A stretch of 64,000 bases of DNA, taken from the NCBI GenBank assembly GCA_016714815.1, contig JADKBZ010000013.1, positions 62,001 to 126,000 of the forward strand, in the 5' to 3' direction. Numbering within the stretch: position 1 is the first letter of the stretch; each line of letters opens with the position of its first letter. This stretch comes from Holophagales bacterium. GTDB lineage: Bacteria; Acidobacteriota; Thermoanaerobaculia; UBA5066. Below the pieces are notes generated by a model. That model was not told where the DNA came from and ran no database searches. It saw only the letters and a list, made by a program, of their open reading frames with translations. A program made the translations under genes and the position numbers. Shown here piece by piece: positions 1-9,096 of the stretch.

Positions 1-482
1 CCCCGCGGCCCGCAGCCCACGATCACGAGGTGACGGAGGTTGCGCCCCTTCTGTCGGACCTTCCCGAGGAAGAACCGGACGGTGGTCCGCTGAAGGAGCG
101 TGCCCGCCAGGGCGAGACAGAAGAAGAGGAGGAGGAACGATCGCGACGCAAACGACGTGGTGAGGAAGAGCGAGAGGCTCCCGAAAACGAGAGTCCCCAG
201 GGCGGTGGCCCGCGTGACGTCCCAGACCTCCGCGATCAGCCACCCGATTCGGTGAGACCGATAGAGCCCCTGCGTGCGGAAGCAGAGGTGCCAGGCGAAG
301 GCGAAGAGGAAAGCTCGGGCCACCTCGGGGAGGTCGACGCGCGTGGCGAGCAGTGAGCGAATCTCGCCCGACGTCGTCAGACCGAACGTGACGGCATAGA
401 CGACGCCAAAGGCAAGGGCCATGACCCCCAGGTCGGCCACGACGAAACACGCGAGGAGCAGCCTTCTCCTGAAGTTCAGCAT
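1..482 (-). CDS. Polyprenyl-phosphate sugar-1-phosphate transferase, N-terminal part (WbaP/CpsE-like), cut by window edge
   Basis: The frame is open from an ATG to the window edge, with an in-frame TGA four codons upstream, so this ATG is the first possible start. The visible 160 residues hold four hydrophobic segments (near residues 5-30, 50-68, 85-105 and 110-128) and then the motif RNLRHLVIVGCGPRG. That motif opens the Rossmann-like CoA-binding_3 domain placed between the membrane bundle and the catalytic domain in the family that starts exopolysaccharide or O-antigen synthesis by moving a sugar phosphate onto undecaprenyl phosphate. The catalytic bacterial sugar transferase domain lies outside the window. 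The family call is inferred from this layout; substrate cannot be told. The gene is less GC-rich than the efflux operon nearby. Confidence 0.72.
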   Translation of the reverse strand, partial: MLNFRRRLLLACFVVADLGVMALAFGVVYAVTFGLTTSGEIRSLLATRVDLPEVARAFLFAFAWHLCFRTQGLYRSHRIGWLIAEVWDVTRATALGTLVFGSLSLFLTTSFASRSFLLLFFCLALAGTLLQRTTVRFFLGKVRQKGRNLRHLVIVGCGPR

Positions 483-585
483 CGTTTCAACTCAATCGAG
501 CCGGCCTGGCCGCACGATCTCTCATGACCGCCGCGGATCCCGTCGGCCCTTCGCAGCGGCTCGGAGAGAGGGGAAGGAAGCAGGA

Positions 586-1338
586 CTAATCGATCGTGAA
601 GCTCTGAAGCTCGACCGGGAGCAGCTGGTTCTGTCCGTTGACCTGCATGACGAGGTGCATGTTGGGATAGCCGATTGCGGCGAGGTCCGTGGGCGTGACG
701 ATGCCGCAGGCGGCCGCCGTGATGTAGCTCGGGCCCGACTGCCCAGCAGGATTTGCTCCGACGAAGAAGCTGTGGCCGGCCGCCTCTCCGGACGGGGTGA
801 AGAGCTCGACGACGAGGACTGCCGAAGCGTTCAGCAGCGGGACAGGGGTCGTCAGGGGGATGTTCACGAAGGTGAGAGCCTGATCGGCGATCTGAATGTT
901 CTCGGTCGCGAGCAGGGTCTGCACCCCACCTGGAAATGCTGCTCCTGACTGAGAGTAGAGCCGCAGGGTGATCGGCTGGGTCGTGCCTGTCCCGGACGCG
1001 TTGGCCGTCTCCACCCCGATGTCCACGCTCTCGACGACGAAGAACGTCGAGTCGAGGGCCGGGAAGCTGCTGAGGGAGAACGCACGCCAGTAGCTGTTGT
1101 CTGTGTGCAGTCCGGTGTTGGCGCACGCGATCGCGCCGGCCACGGGAACGAGGCTCGCCGATTGCGTGATGGAGACCGCGTTCAGCGGGAGGGTTGGTCT
1201 GACCGAACCCGTCGAGACCGCCGGCGCGTTCGGGTTGCGCGAGAGGCTTTGGGCGTCGGCGGGCGAGGCGACCGCCAAGCCGAAGAGCGCGATCACCGAA
1301 AGGGAGACCCTTGAACGGGAACTCATCTGCATCTTCAT
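586..1338 (-). CDS. Secreted protein of unknown function
   Basis: A 250-residue protein. The ATG was chosen because AGGAG lies five to nine bases upstream and it is followed by a basic N-terminus and a hydrophobic stretch ending at SPADAQ, a normal Sec signal peptide with a signal peptidase I site. The mature part is rich in Thr, Ser, Val and Asn, with alternating hydrophobic residues suggesting a beta-sandwich; it has one visible Cys pair (AIACANTG and TAAACGIV). No enzymatic motif was recognised. A good sigma70-like promoter stands just upstream. It is a single-gene unit lying between the polysaccharide gene and the divergent efflux operon. Function unknown; probably a surface or exported structural protein. 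Confidence 0.7.
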   Translation of the reverse strand: MKMQMSSRSRVSLSVIALFGLAVASPADAQSLSRNPNAPAVSTGSVRPTLPLNAVSITQSASLVPVAGAIACANTGLHTDNSYWRAFSLSSFPALDSTFFVVESVDIGVETANASGTGTTQPITLRLYSQSGAAFPGGVQTLLATENIQIADQALTFVNIPLTTPVPLLNASAVLVVELFTPSGEAAGHSFFVGANPAGQSGPSYITAAACGIVTPTDLAAIGYPNMHLVMQVNGQNQLLPVELQSFTID

Positions 1339-1379
1339 CGTTGTTCTCCTCATCTCTATCTCCGGTTCGCCTTGTTGCG

Positions 1380-1408
1380 ACTGTAACTCAACAACCGCTC
1401 GAAAACAA
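1380..1408 (-). promoter_or_regulatory. Candidate sigma70 promoter for the secreted protein gene
   Basis: Read on the minus strand, TTGTTT and TACAGT are separated by 17 bases, about 40 bases upstream of the start codon at 1338. The stretch is clearly more AT-rich than its surroundings. Confidence 0.4.
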
Positions 1409-1603
1409 AGTCCCCTCGTTTTCATCGTCCCTCTCGGCAGCGACCACGCCCTACCAGCCGGCGCCCCCGCCCGAGGAAGGGCCATTGGTGTCGGAGCCGG
1501 CAGCGGCGCGCGGGGCCTCGGGTTCGGCCGAACCAGGCAGGGAGTTCGGGCGACTCCCGCGCGCGCCGCGACCCGGGAGCCCTCCGGTAAGATTGCGCGC
1601 GGT

Positions 1604-2941
1604 ATGTTGTCTTCCCTCCGCGGGGCGCGTGGTCTCGTTGCGCCCGTATCCCTCCTCTTCCTCCTCCTCCCCCTGTCGGCGGGTGCCCGTGCCGAAGAGC
1701 CCGCCCTCACCATCGAAGAGGCGATTCGCCTCGCCGTGTCGCGGAACGAGCGGGCCCTCGCCTCCGGCGAGCGGCTCGAGGCCGCCGAGGCGCGCGTCTC
1801 GAAGGCACGGGCCTTCTTCTTCCCGGACGTCGAAGTCTCGGGGGCCTGGTCTCACCGGCCCTACGAGCGAGCGACGACCGTCGGAAGCGAGCAGGTCGTC
1901 CTGTCGAAGTACGACGCCTTCAACTCGACCTTCACCGCGAAGCAGGTACTCTTCGACGCCCGCGCCTTCCCCGTCCTCAAGCAGACCCGGAGCGAGCGGG
2001 ACGCGGCGAGGTACGAGGCCGCCGAGCAGCGAAGGATCGTCGCGTTCGAGGCGTCGGCCGCCTTCCTGATGACGCTCGGGTACGAGCAGGTCGCCGCCGC
2101 CGCCGACCGGCGCGTGGAGCTCGCCCGCCAGACCCTGGCCGACGCCAGCGCGCGCTTCGAGGCGCAGATCACGGGCTCGAACGACGTCACGCGGGCCGAG
2201 CTCGAGCTCGCGAGCGCCGAGCGCGAGGCGACCCGCGCCCACAACGAGGAGCAGACCTCCCGGCTCGCCCTCGCGAACCTCCTCGTCGCCCCCGTCCCGG
2301 CCCGCCTCGACGTGCCCGTCGCGCTCCTCTCCCCTTCGCCGGAGCTCGGGACCGGCGACGGCGACCTCGTGGAGACGGCCCGCCAGCTCCGGTTCGACGT
2401 GGCCGCGCAGAAGAAGCGCGCGGAGGCGTTCCTCTACTTCTCGAAAGAGCCGATGACCCGATTCTTCCCGAGCCTCGTCGGCCGCGCCGACGGGAGGTGG
2501 ACGAACGAGGCCGGCCTCAGCGGCCGGAACACGACCTGGACCTACGGGATCGACCTCTCCTGGTCGCTCTTCGACTCGACGATCTCGTTCGCCGAAGCGC
2601 GCGAGAGGAAGGCCCTCGCCCGTGCCTCCGCCCTCGAGGCGCAGGCCCTCGAGCGAGGCGTCGAGCTCGACGTGAAAACCGCCCTGGCCTCGCTCGCGAA
2701 CGCCCGCGCCGCAGTAGATCAGGCTGGCGTCGCCCTCGAGGCGGCCCGGAAGAACGCCTCTGAGACGAGCACCCTCTACCGCGAGGGGCTCGCGAACGCC
2801 CTCTCCGCCGCCGACGCGAACCAGAGCCTCTTCGAGGCCGACGTGGCCCGGACGCGCGAGCTCTACACCCTCGGCGCCGCCGTCCTCGACCTCTACGCCG
2901 CCCAGGGCCTCGACCCGGAAGGAAAGGAGCCCCGTCCTTGA
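1604..2941 (+). CDS. Outer membrane efflux protein, TolC family
   Basis: A 445-residue outer membrane factor, the usual family length. It begins with a signal peptide (LLFLLLPLSAGARA) and continues with the two TolC repeats, each a long Ala/Glu/Arg-rich coiled coil. The first repeat opens with LTIEEAIRLAVSRN, a standard TolC start; the second covers roughly residues 230-440. Trimers form the channel-tunnel that exports substrates taken up by an RND pump. The ATG just before the signal peptide was chosen; longer open frame upstream has no signal sequence. Its stop codon overlaps the TTG start of the adaptor gene, so the three efflux genes form one translationally coupled operon. No regulator gene adjoins them. 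Confidence 0.9.
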   Translation: MLSSLRGARGLVAPVSLLFLLLPLSAGARAEEPALTIEEAIRLAVSRNERALASGERLEAAEARVSKARAFFFPDVEVSGAWSHRPYERATTVGSEQVVLSKYDAFNSTFTAKQVLFDARAFPVLKQTRSERDAARYEAAEQRRIVAFEASAAFLMTLGYEQVAAAADRRVELARQTLADASARFEAQITGSNDVTRAELELASAEREATRAHNEEQTSRLALANLLVAPVPARLDVPVALLSPSPELGTGDGDLVETARQLRFDVAAQKKRAEAFLYFSKEPMTRFFPSLVGRADGRWTNEAGLSGRNTTWTYGIDLSWSLFDSTISFAEARERKALARASALEAQALERGVELDVKTALASLANARAAVDQAGVALEAARKNASETSTLYREGLANALSAADANQSLFEADVARTRELYTLGAAVLDLYAAQGLDPEGKEPRP

Positions 2942-4086
2942 GAACCTGCAGAACCCTCGTCCTCGCCCTCGCGACCGGCGCCTCGGCGCTCGTCCTCTCG
3001 TGCTCCGGCGGCGGCGACAAGCAGGGAGCGGGCGGCGGCAAGGGAGGCCCCCCCGCCTTCCCCGTCGAGACGGCAGAGGTGAAGAGCCGACCGGTCGAAT
3101 ACACGGTGACCGCCGTCGGCTCCGTCGACGCATTCGAGAAGGTCCAGGTGACGGCCCGCGTCGCTGGCGTCGTCGAGCAGGTGAAGTTCGTCGAGGGCGA
3201 GTCGGTGGAGGCCGGGCAGGCCCTCGTCGAGATCGAGCTGCGCCGCTACCAGCTCTTCGTCGAGGCGGCGCGCGCGAACCTGCAGAAGGCCGGGGCCGCC
3301 AAGGCCGACGCCGAGGCGTCCCTCGCGCGCCGCAGGGCCGTCGTCGAGAAGAACCCGGGGCTCATCCCGGGGGAGGAGATCGCCACCTTCGCCACGCGAG
3401 TCCAGACGGCTGCGGCCGACGTCGCCCAGGCGAAGTCGGCGCTCGACCAGGCCGAGCTGAACCTCAGAGACGCCTTCGTCCGCGCCCCCGTCGCGGGCCG
3501 CATCGAGACGCGGACCGTGACGACCGGCCAGTACGTCGCCCCGGGGGGCGTCCTCGCGACGCTCGTCCAGCGCGACCCGCTCCTCCTCCGCTTCCAGGTC
3601 CCGTCCGAGGACGCCCGGAGCCTCAGGACGGGCCTCGTCGCCCGGTTCCGCGTCCCGGGCGACGCGAAGGAGTTCACGGCCAGGATCACGCACGTCGCCG
3701 GCGCCGCCGAGGCGGCCTCGCGGATGGTCGCCGTTACCGCCCAGGTCGACGACGCGCGCCGGGCGCTGCTCCGCCCGGGTGCCTTCGCGGACGTCACCGT
3801 CCCGGTCGGCGGCATCGCCGAGTCCCCCGTCATCCCGCAAACGGCGATCCGGCCGAGCGAGAAGGGCTTCCTCGCTTTCGTCGTGGAGGACGGGAAGGCG
3901 CGCGAGCGCGTGCTGACCCTCGGCCTCCGGACGACCGAGGGGCTCGTCGAGGTCCGTGGCGGCCTGAAGGCCGGAGAGGAGCTCGTCATCCGGGGCGCCG
4001 AAGCGCTCCGGGACGGCCTCCCGGTCAAGGTGAGCGCTCCCGGCGCGGAACCCACCGCCCCGTCCAGGCCGGAGGCCCGCGGATGA
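2938..4086 (+). CDS. RND efflux periplasmic adaptor, lipoprotein (HlyD/AcrA type)
   Basis: A 382-residue membrane fusion protein. The TTG start overlaps the upstream stop (TTGA). The N-terminus has a lipobox ending LVLSC, so it should be lipid-anchored in the inner membrane with the rest in the periplasm. Domain order is that of AcrA: a first barrel-sandwich strand set (GSVDAFEKVQVTARVAGVVE), an alpha-helical hairpin (about residues 100-165), the second lipoyl half (LRDAFVRAPVAGRIETR), a beta-barrel and a membrane-proximal domain. It bridges the TolC-like protein and the RND pump. Its own stop overlaps the start of the pump gene. Substrate is unknown; the pump belongs to the HAE1 (hydrophobe/amphiphile) rather than the metal-exporting type. 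Confidence 0.92.
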   Translation: MRTCRTLVLALATGASALVLSCSGGGDKQGAGGGKGGPPAFPVETAEVKSRPVEYTVTAVGSVDAFEKVQVTARVAGVVEQVKFVEGESVEAGQALVEIELRRYQLFVEAARANLQKAGAAKADAEASLARRRAVVEKNPGLIPGEEIATFATRVQTAAADVAQAKSALDQAELNLRDAFVRAPVAGRIETRTVTTGQYVAPGGVLATLVQRDPLLLRFQVPSEDARSLRTGLVARFRVPGDAKEFTARITHVAGAAEAASRMVAVTAQVDDARRALLRPGAFADVTVPVGGIAESPVIPQTAIRPSEKGFLAFVVEDGKARERVLTLGLRTTEGLVEVRGGLKAGEELVIRGAEALRDGLPVKVSAPGAEPTAPSRPEARG

Positions 4087-7000
4087 ACATCACCGAGGTC
4101 TGCATCCGGAGGCCCGTCCTCGCCTGGATGCTGATGGCGGCGACGATCGTCTTCGGCGGCGTCGCCCTCTCGCGCATCGGCATCAGCCAGTTCCCCGACG
4201 TCGACTCGCCCACGATCTCCGTCTCGGTGACGTGGGAAGGGGCCGCCCCCGAGGTCATGGAGCACGACGTCGTCGAGCCGCTCGAAGAAGCCGTCATGCA
4301 GGTGGAGGGGATCAAGTCCCTCACCTCCTCCTCCCGGCAGGGCTCGGCGAACGTGACGATCGAGCTCGACATCAGCCGGAACATCGACCTCGCGCTCCAG
4401 GACGTCCAGACGAAGGTCTCCCAGGCGCAGCGGTCGCTCCCGCGCGACATCGACCCGCCCGTCATCTCGAAGTCGAACCCCGAGGACAACCCGATCCTCT
4501 GGATCGGCCTCTCCGGCCCCTTCCCCCGCCAGGTCATCGCCGACTACGCCCGCTACCGCCTCAAGGAGCGCTTCCAGACGGTCCCCGGCGTCGGCGAGGT
4601 GAACATGGGGGGCTACCTCGACCGGAACGTGCGGATCTGGGTCGACGCCGACAAGCTGAACGCGAAGGGGATGACGGTCACCGACGTGATCGCCGCACTC
4701 CGGCGCGAGCACGTGGAGCTCCCGGCGGGCCGCCTCGAGACGGAAGGCGCGAGATCGGCGTCCGGGTCATGGGCGAGGCGCTCGACCTCGCGACCCTCCG
4801 GAAGATCTCGCTCCGCGACCTGAACGGAGCGCCGGTCTACCTCGAGGACGTCGCTCTCGTCGAGGACGGCTTCGAGGACGAGAGGCGCATCGCCCGCGTG
4901 AACGGCGCCCCCGCCCAGGGGCTCGGCATCCGCAAGCAGCGCGGGTCGAACGCCGTCGCCGTTGCCAAGGGCGTCAAGGCCGCGATGGCCGAGATCCAGA
5001 AGACCCTCCCTCCCGGGATGGAGGTCGGGATCAACTTCGACTCGACGACCTTCATCGAGGACTCGGTCCACGAGATCCAGTTCGAGATCCTCCTCTCGGT
5101 CGTCCTGACGGGGCTCGTCTGCTGGATGTTCCTCGGCTCCCTCTCCTCGACGCTGAACGTCGTCCTCGCGATCCCGATGTCGCTCCTCGGGACGGTGGCG
5201 TTCATCTACTTCGCCGGCTTCACGCTGAACACCTTCACGCTCCTCGCGCTGGGCCTCGCCGTCGGCATCGTCGTCGACGACGCCATCATGGTCATGGAGA
5301 ACATCTTCCGGCACTTCGAGGAAGGGAAGGACCGGGTGACGGCCGCCCGAGAGGGGACGGGCGAGATCACCTTCGCCGCCCTCTCGGCGACGATCGCGAT
5401 CATCGCGATCTTCATCCCGGTCGTCTTCATGAAGGGGGTCATCGGGAAGTTCTTCCTCCAGTTCGGCATCACGCTCTGCGTCGCGGTCGCCCTCTCCTAC
5501 GTCGAGGCGATCACCCTCGCGCCGGCCCGCTGCGCGCAGATCCTGAAAGCCGGCGAGGTGAACCGGAGCGGTCTCGGCGGCCTCGTCGACCGCGCCTTCG
5601 ACGCCCTCGCGCGCGTCTACGCCCGGGTCCTCGCAAAGGGACTGAAGTACCCCGTCGCGGTCCTCGTCTCCGCCACCCTTCTCCTCGGCGTCGCATTCCT
5701 CGTCTTCCGCGCGCTCCCCTCGGAGTTCGTCCCGTCGCAGGACCAGGGGCGCCTCATGCTCCGCGTCCAGACGGCCGTCGGTTCCGACATCCACGAGACG
5801 GACATGGCCTTCCGGAAGGTCGAAGCCTACGTCACGGCCCGCCCTGAGGTGACGCGCTGCTTCGGCGTCGTCGGCGGCTTCGGCGGCGGCGTGAGCGGCG
5901 GCGTCGTCTTCGTCTCCATGGTCGACAAGGGCGACCGGAAGCTCTCCCAGGCCGAGTTCGCGGCGGAGATCCGCAAGGAGCTCAACTCGTACCCGGGCGT
6001 GCGGGTCGTCGTCCAGGACCTCTCGCAGTCGGGCTTCACGGCCCAGCGCGGCTTCCCCGTCGAGTTCTCGGTCCGGGGTCCCGACTGGGACGTCCTCGTC
6101 GAGAAGGCGCGGGGGATCTCGGAGAAGCTGAACGCGAGCGGCCAGGTCGTCGACCTCGACATGGACTACCGGATCGGAATGCCCGAGCTGCGGATCGTCC
6201 CGAACCGGGCGCGCGCCGCCGACCTCGGCATCTCCGTCGAGAGCGTCGCGACCGCCCTGAACGCGACTCTCGGCGGCCTGCGCATCGGGAAGTACTCGAC
6301 GGAAGGTCGGCGCATCGACGTCCGCCTCCGCCTCCTCGCCGAGCAGCGGACGCGCCCCGAGGACCTCTCGCGCCTTCGCCTGCGCAGCAACGCGGGCGAC
6401 CTGATCCCTCTCTCCTCCCTCGTGACGACGGAGGAGGTCCCCGCCCTGCAGGCGATCACGCGGCGCGACCGCGAGCGGGCGATCACGATCTACGCGAACG
6501 TGGCCCCTGGAATGTCGCAGGCCGACGTCCTGAAGTACGTCGAGGGGCTCGGGACGGACATGCCGACGGGGTACAGGCTCGTCCTGGGCGGCGCGAGCGT
6601 CGCCTTCCGCGAGTCGATGGGCGACCTCCTCTTCGCCCTCGTCCTCGGGATCGGCGTCGCCTACATGGTCCTCGCCTCCCAGTTCAACTCGTTCCTCCAC
6701 CCGGTCACGGTCCTCTCGATCCTCCCCCTCTCGGTCGCGGGGGCGGCGTTCGCCCTCCTGGCCACCGGCCGGAGCCTGAACATCTTCTCGATGATCGGCC
6801 TCCTCCTCCTGATGGGGATCGTGAAGAAGAACTCGATCATCCTCGTCGACTACACGAACCAGCTCCGGGAGCGCGGCCTCGACACGCTGAACGCGCTCCT
6901 GAAGGCGGGGCCGGTCCGGCTCCGGCCGATCCTCATGACGTCGATCGCGACGATGATGGCCGCCATTCCGCCCGCGGCCGGAATCGGCTCGGGCTCCGAG

Positions 7001-7180
7001 ATCCGGGCGCCGATGGGGGTCGCCGTCATCGGCGGCCTCATCGTGGCGACCGTCCTCTCGCTCCTCGTCGTGCCGTCGTTCTACCTCGTCACGGACCGGA
7101 TCGCGGAGAGGATCCGGGGCCGGCGCGGCGAAGCGGGCGGCGAGGCGAGGCCGCCCGAACCCTCCGAGCCCGTCCTTTGA
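4083..7180 (+). CDS. RND efflux pump, HAE1/AcrB family, with one frameshift
   Basis: Proton-driven inner membrane pump. The product would be about 1032 residues, the normal AcrB length, once one missing base near 4746 is restored: the first frame runs to ...AGRLETEG and the downstream frame resumes with REIGVRVMGEAL, exactly as in the family. Adding a G to the GG at 4746-4747 joins them. Diagnostic residues are present: VDDAIMVMENI with the paired Asp of the proton relay in TM4 (about residue 399) and KKNSIILVDYTNQ in TM10-11. Twelve membrane segments and two large porter/docking loops are recognisable. The ATGA overlap with the adaptor gene shows an operon. If the frameshift is real the pump is dead; a sequencing error is likelier because both halves are fully conserved. 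Confidence 0.9.
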
Positions 7181-7187
7181 TCCGGGT

Positions 7188-7213
7188 CGCCGGGAGCGCC
7201 ACCGCTCCCGGCG
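7188..7213. terminator. Hairpin between convergent genes
   Basis: A perfect 10-bp stem (CGCCGGGAGC with GCTCCCGGCG) around a 6-base loop follows the pump stop codon by 7 bases and also lies downstream of the convergent secreted-protein gene. No T-run follows on either side, so it is a terminator candidate only. Confidence 0.4.
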
Positions 7214-7265
7214 GCCCCGCGGCCCGCCCGGGTCCTTCCCGCCGACGCGACTCCGGCTGCCCGCG

Positions 7266-8252
7266 CTATTTGAAGTAGCCGTTCACGTCGAGGATGAAGT
7301 GAACCGTCCCGGCGGAGTTGTTCTTCACGCGGATGCTCCCGCTGAAATCGGACGCGAGCGCGACGACGGCGTTGTTGGCCAGTGTCCGTCCGGGAGTGAA
7401 GTTGATCGTGCTGGTCAGCGCCCCCGCCTCGTCTCCCGGATAGAGCGTCAGGGATCCCGCGGCGACGGGAGCCGTGACCGTCGCGTTGATCGAGACGGCC
7501 CAGGCTCCCGAGGGAACGCCGCAGGTCGAGGCCGAGAGATCGAACGAGCGGGTCTCGCCCGGCTGGAGCGCCGGCCCCGCCAGCGGACCGCTCGGAGCGC
7601 CGCGCGTGTCGAGGACCCGGCAGGGCGGCAGCGTGTAATAGCCCGCTCCCACGAAGGCCGGGCAGGTCACCGTACCGTAGTTCGCCGAGCGAAGGCCGGC
7701 CGAATCGAGGGCCTTCACCGTGTATCCGTACGAATTCCCGACCTTGAGCGGAACGCAGCCCCCCGGCGGGGAGGGGCAAGAGCTCGCGTCGTCGATCGGC
7801 GCCCCGCACGGAACGCGGAACCCGAGGCCGAGGCTCTGCCCGGACACGTACATGCTCGTCTGGAAGAACCCGGACACCTTCAGCACGACATCCGTCTCCA
7901 GCTGCGCCCACATGGCGATCATGTAGTTCGGAGCCGCGCCGACATAAAGGTAGGTCCAGTTCACGTAGCAGTCGTCCTTCCGCGGATTCGGCTGCGAGCA
8001 CGACGCGCCCGGGCTTTCGATGAATCCGATCAAGGGCGCCTTCCCGGCGACCAGCGAGGCGACCTCCCGTTCCGACCGTCCTTCGACGTAGATCTCCCGC
8101 CGGATCTTCCCGTCCAGATCGGTAGCCAGGATCGTCTTCGAGGCGCCTGGTGCGTCGCCGTCGCTCCGGTCGTCCGCAACAGCTACGAGCATCGGCAGCG
8201 AGAGCGCCACGATCACGGTCGTCAGAAATCGGGAACGGGTTCTCTCCTGCAC
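7266..8252 (-). CDS. Secreted two-domain protein with C-terminal LDTRG...DVNGYF beta domain
   Basis: A 328-residue exported protein starting at a GTG with GAGAGGAA upstream; the signal peptide covers about the first 26 residues. The first domain (about residues 70-200) has four cysteines likely to form disulfides and the phrase SMYVSGQSLGLGFRV, shared almost word for word with the next gene upstream. The second domain (about 205-328) runs from CRVLDTRG through STINFTPGRTLANNAVV to ILDVNGYF. It is a beta-rich module often found repeated at the C-terminus of secreted hydrolases and surface proteins in Acidobacteriota and Actinobacteria; that is family knowledge from memory. Function unknown, probably cell-surface. 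It is the second gene of a tandem pair transcribed from the same side. Confidence 0.75.
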   Translation of the reverse strand: MQERTRSRFLTTVIVALSLPMLVAVADDRSDGDAPGASKTILATDLDGKIRREIYVEGRSEREVASLVAGKAPLIGFIESPGASCSQPNPRKDDCYVNWTYLYVGAAPNYMIAMWAQLETDVVLKVSGFFQTSMYVSGQSLGLGFRVPCGAPIDDASSCPSPPGGCVPLKVGNSYGYTVKALDSAGLRSANYGTVTCPAFVGAGYYTLPPCRVLDTRGAPSGPLAGPALQPGETRSFDLSASTCGVPSGAWAVSINATVTAPVAAGSLTLYPGDEAGALTSTINFTPGRTLANNAVVALASDFSGSIRVKNNSAGTVHFILDVNGYFK

Positions 8253-8286
8253 GGTTCCTCTCGCGAAGTCCCTGACGTCCCGGGCC

Positions 8287-8898
8287 TCAGGGGATGAACG
8301 CCGGGCAGGTGACCGTGCCGTAGTTCGCCGAAGTCAGGTTGACGGAGTCCTTGGCCCTCACCGTGTAGGCGTAGGAATTCCCAACTTTCAGCGGAACGCA
8401 CGAACCGGGCGGGGAGGGGCAGGAACTCGGGTCGTCGACCGGTGGCCCGCACTGAACTCGGAAGCCGAGTCCCAGACTCTGCCCCGACACGTACATGCTC
8501 GTCTGGAAGAACCCGTTCACCTTGAGCACCACCTTCGGGTTGAGAACGGCCCACATGTAGACCATGTAGTTGGGGCTCGCGTCGACCGCGAGGTAGTACC
8601 AGTTGACGAAGCAGACGTCCTGGCTCGAATCGGGCTGGAAGCAGGTCGCACTCGGGCTGTCGATGAAGCCGATCAGCGGCGCGGTCGGCGTCACTGTCGA
8701 GGCGGTGACGTTCCCAGCGGCCGCGGGGGCGGTTGCCGTCCGGACACTGTCTCCCTGCCTCTCGGTCACGACGCCGGACGATCGATCGACCGAGGTCGCC
8801 TCCGCACCCGTTCGTCGTCCTGCACTCACCGGTTCCTGCGCGGCAGCCACGAAGCTCCCCGCCAGGAGAAGGACCAGAATCGAATCCGTCTTCTTCAC
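8287..8898 (-). CDS. Secreted paralogue of the downstream protein, first domain only
   Basis: A 203-residue exported protein. The start is the second of two adjacent GTG codons, placed five bases from GGAGG; it is followed by KKTDSILVLLLAGSFVAAAQ, a clean signal peptide. Residues from about 80 to the end match the first domain of the next gene, including APLIGFI-SP, NYM-MWA, GFFQTSMYVSGQSLGLGFRV and ANYGTVTCPAF. It stops where the second protein continues into its DVNGYF domain. The two are clearly products of a duplication. The gap between them is 34 bases, so they probably form one transcript from the promoter found upstream. Function unknown. Confidence 0.75.
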   Translation of the reverse strand: MKKTDSILVLLLAGSFVAAAQEPVSAGRRTGAEATSVDRSSGVVTERQGDSVRTATAPAAAGNVTASTVTPTAPLIGFIDSPSATCFQPDSSQDVCFVNWYYLAVDASPNYMVYMWAVLNPKVVLKVNGFFQTSMYVSGQSLGLGFRVQCGPPVDDPSSCPSPPGSCVPLKVGNSYAYTVRAKDSVNLTSANYGTVTCPAFIP

Positions 8899-8979
8899 CA
8901 CGACCTCCCACCCGCCGCACTTCCCAGGGGCCTCCTGGAAAGAGGACCGGTTCTCCATGTCCACTCAGGGTATTTCCAG

Positions 8980-9008
8980 AGACTACGTCTCAAGATCTGG
9001 AGCGTCAA
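8980..9008 (-). promoter_or_regulatory. Candidate sigma70 promoter for the tandem secreted genes
   Basis: On the minus strand TTGACG and TAGTCT are 17 bases apart, about 80 bases before the GTG start at 8898. The -10 region sits in a small palindrome, GAGAC-TAC-GTCTC. Confidence 0.4.
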
Positions 9009-9096
9009 GCAGGAATCCGCGCCGCAACCTTCGCCGGCCTCCCCTCGTATGCTCCAAGCCCCCCGGCATTCGCCGATCAGACCTCCGGAGGAAACG

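Noticed and set aside
4613..6700. Long open frame antisense to the RND pump gene (695 codons)
   Set aside because: It is rich in Asp, Glu, Arg and Val with no hydrophobic or family pattern and mirrors the pump codons; high G+C makes such antisense frames common.
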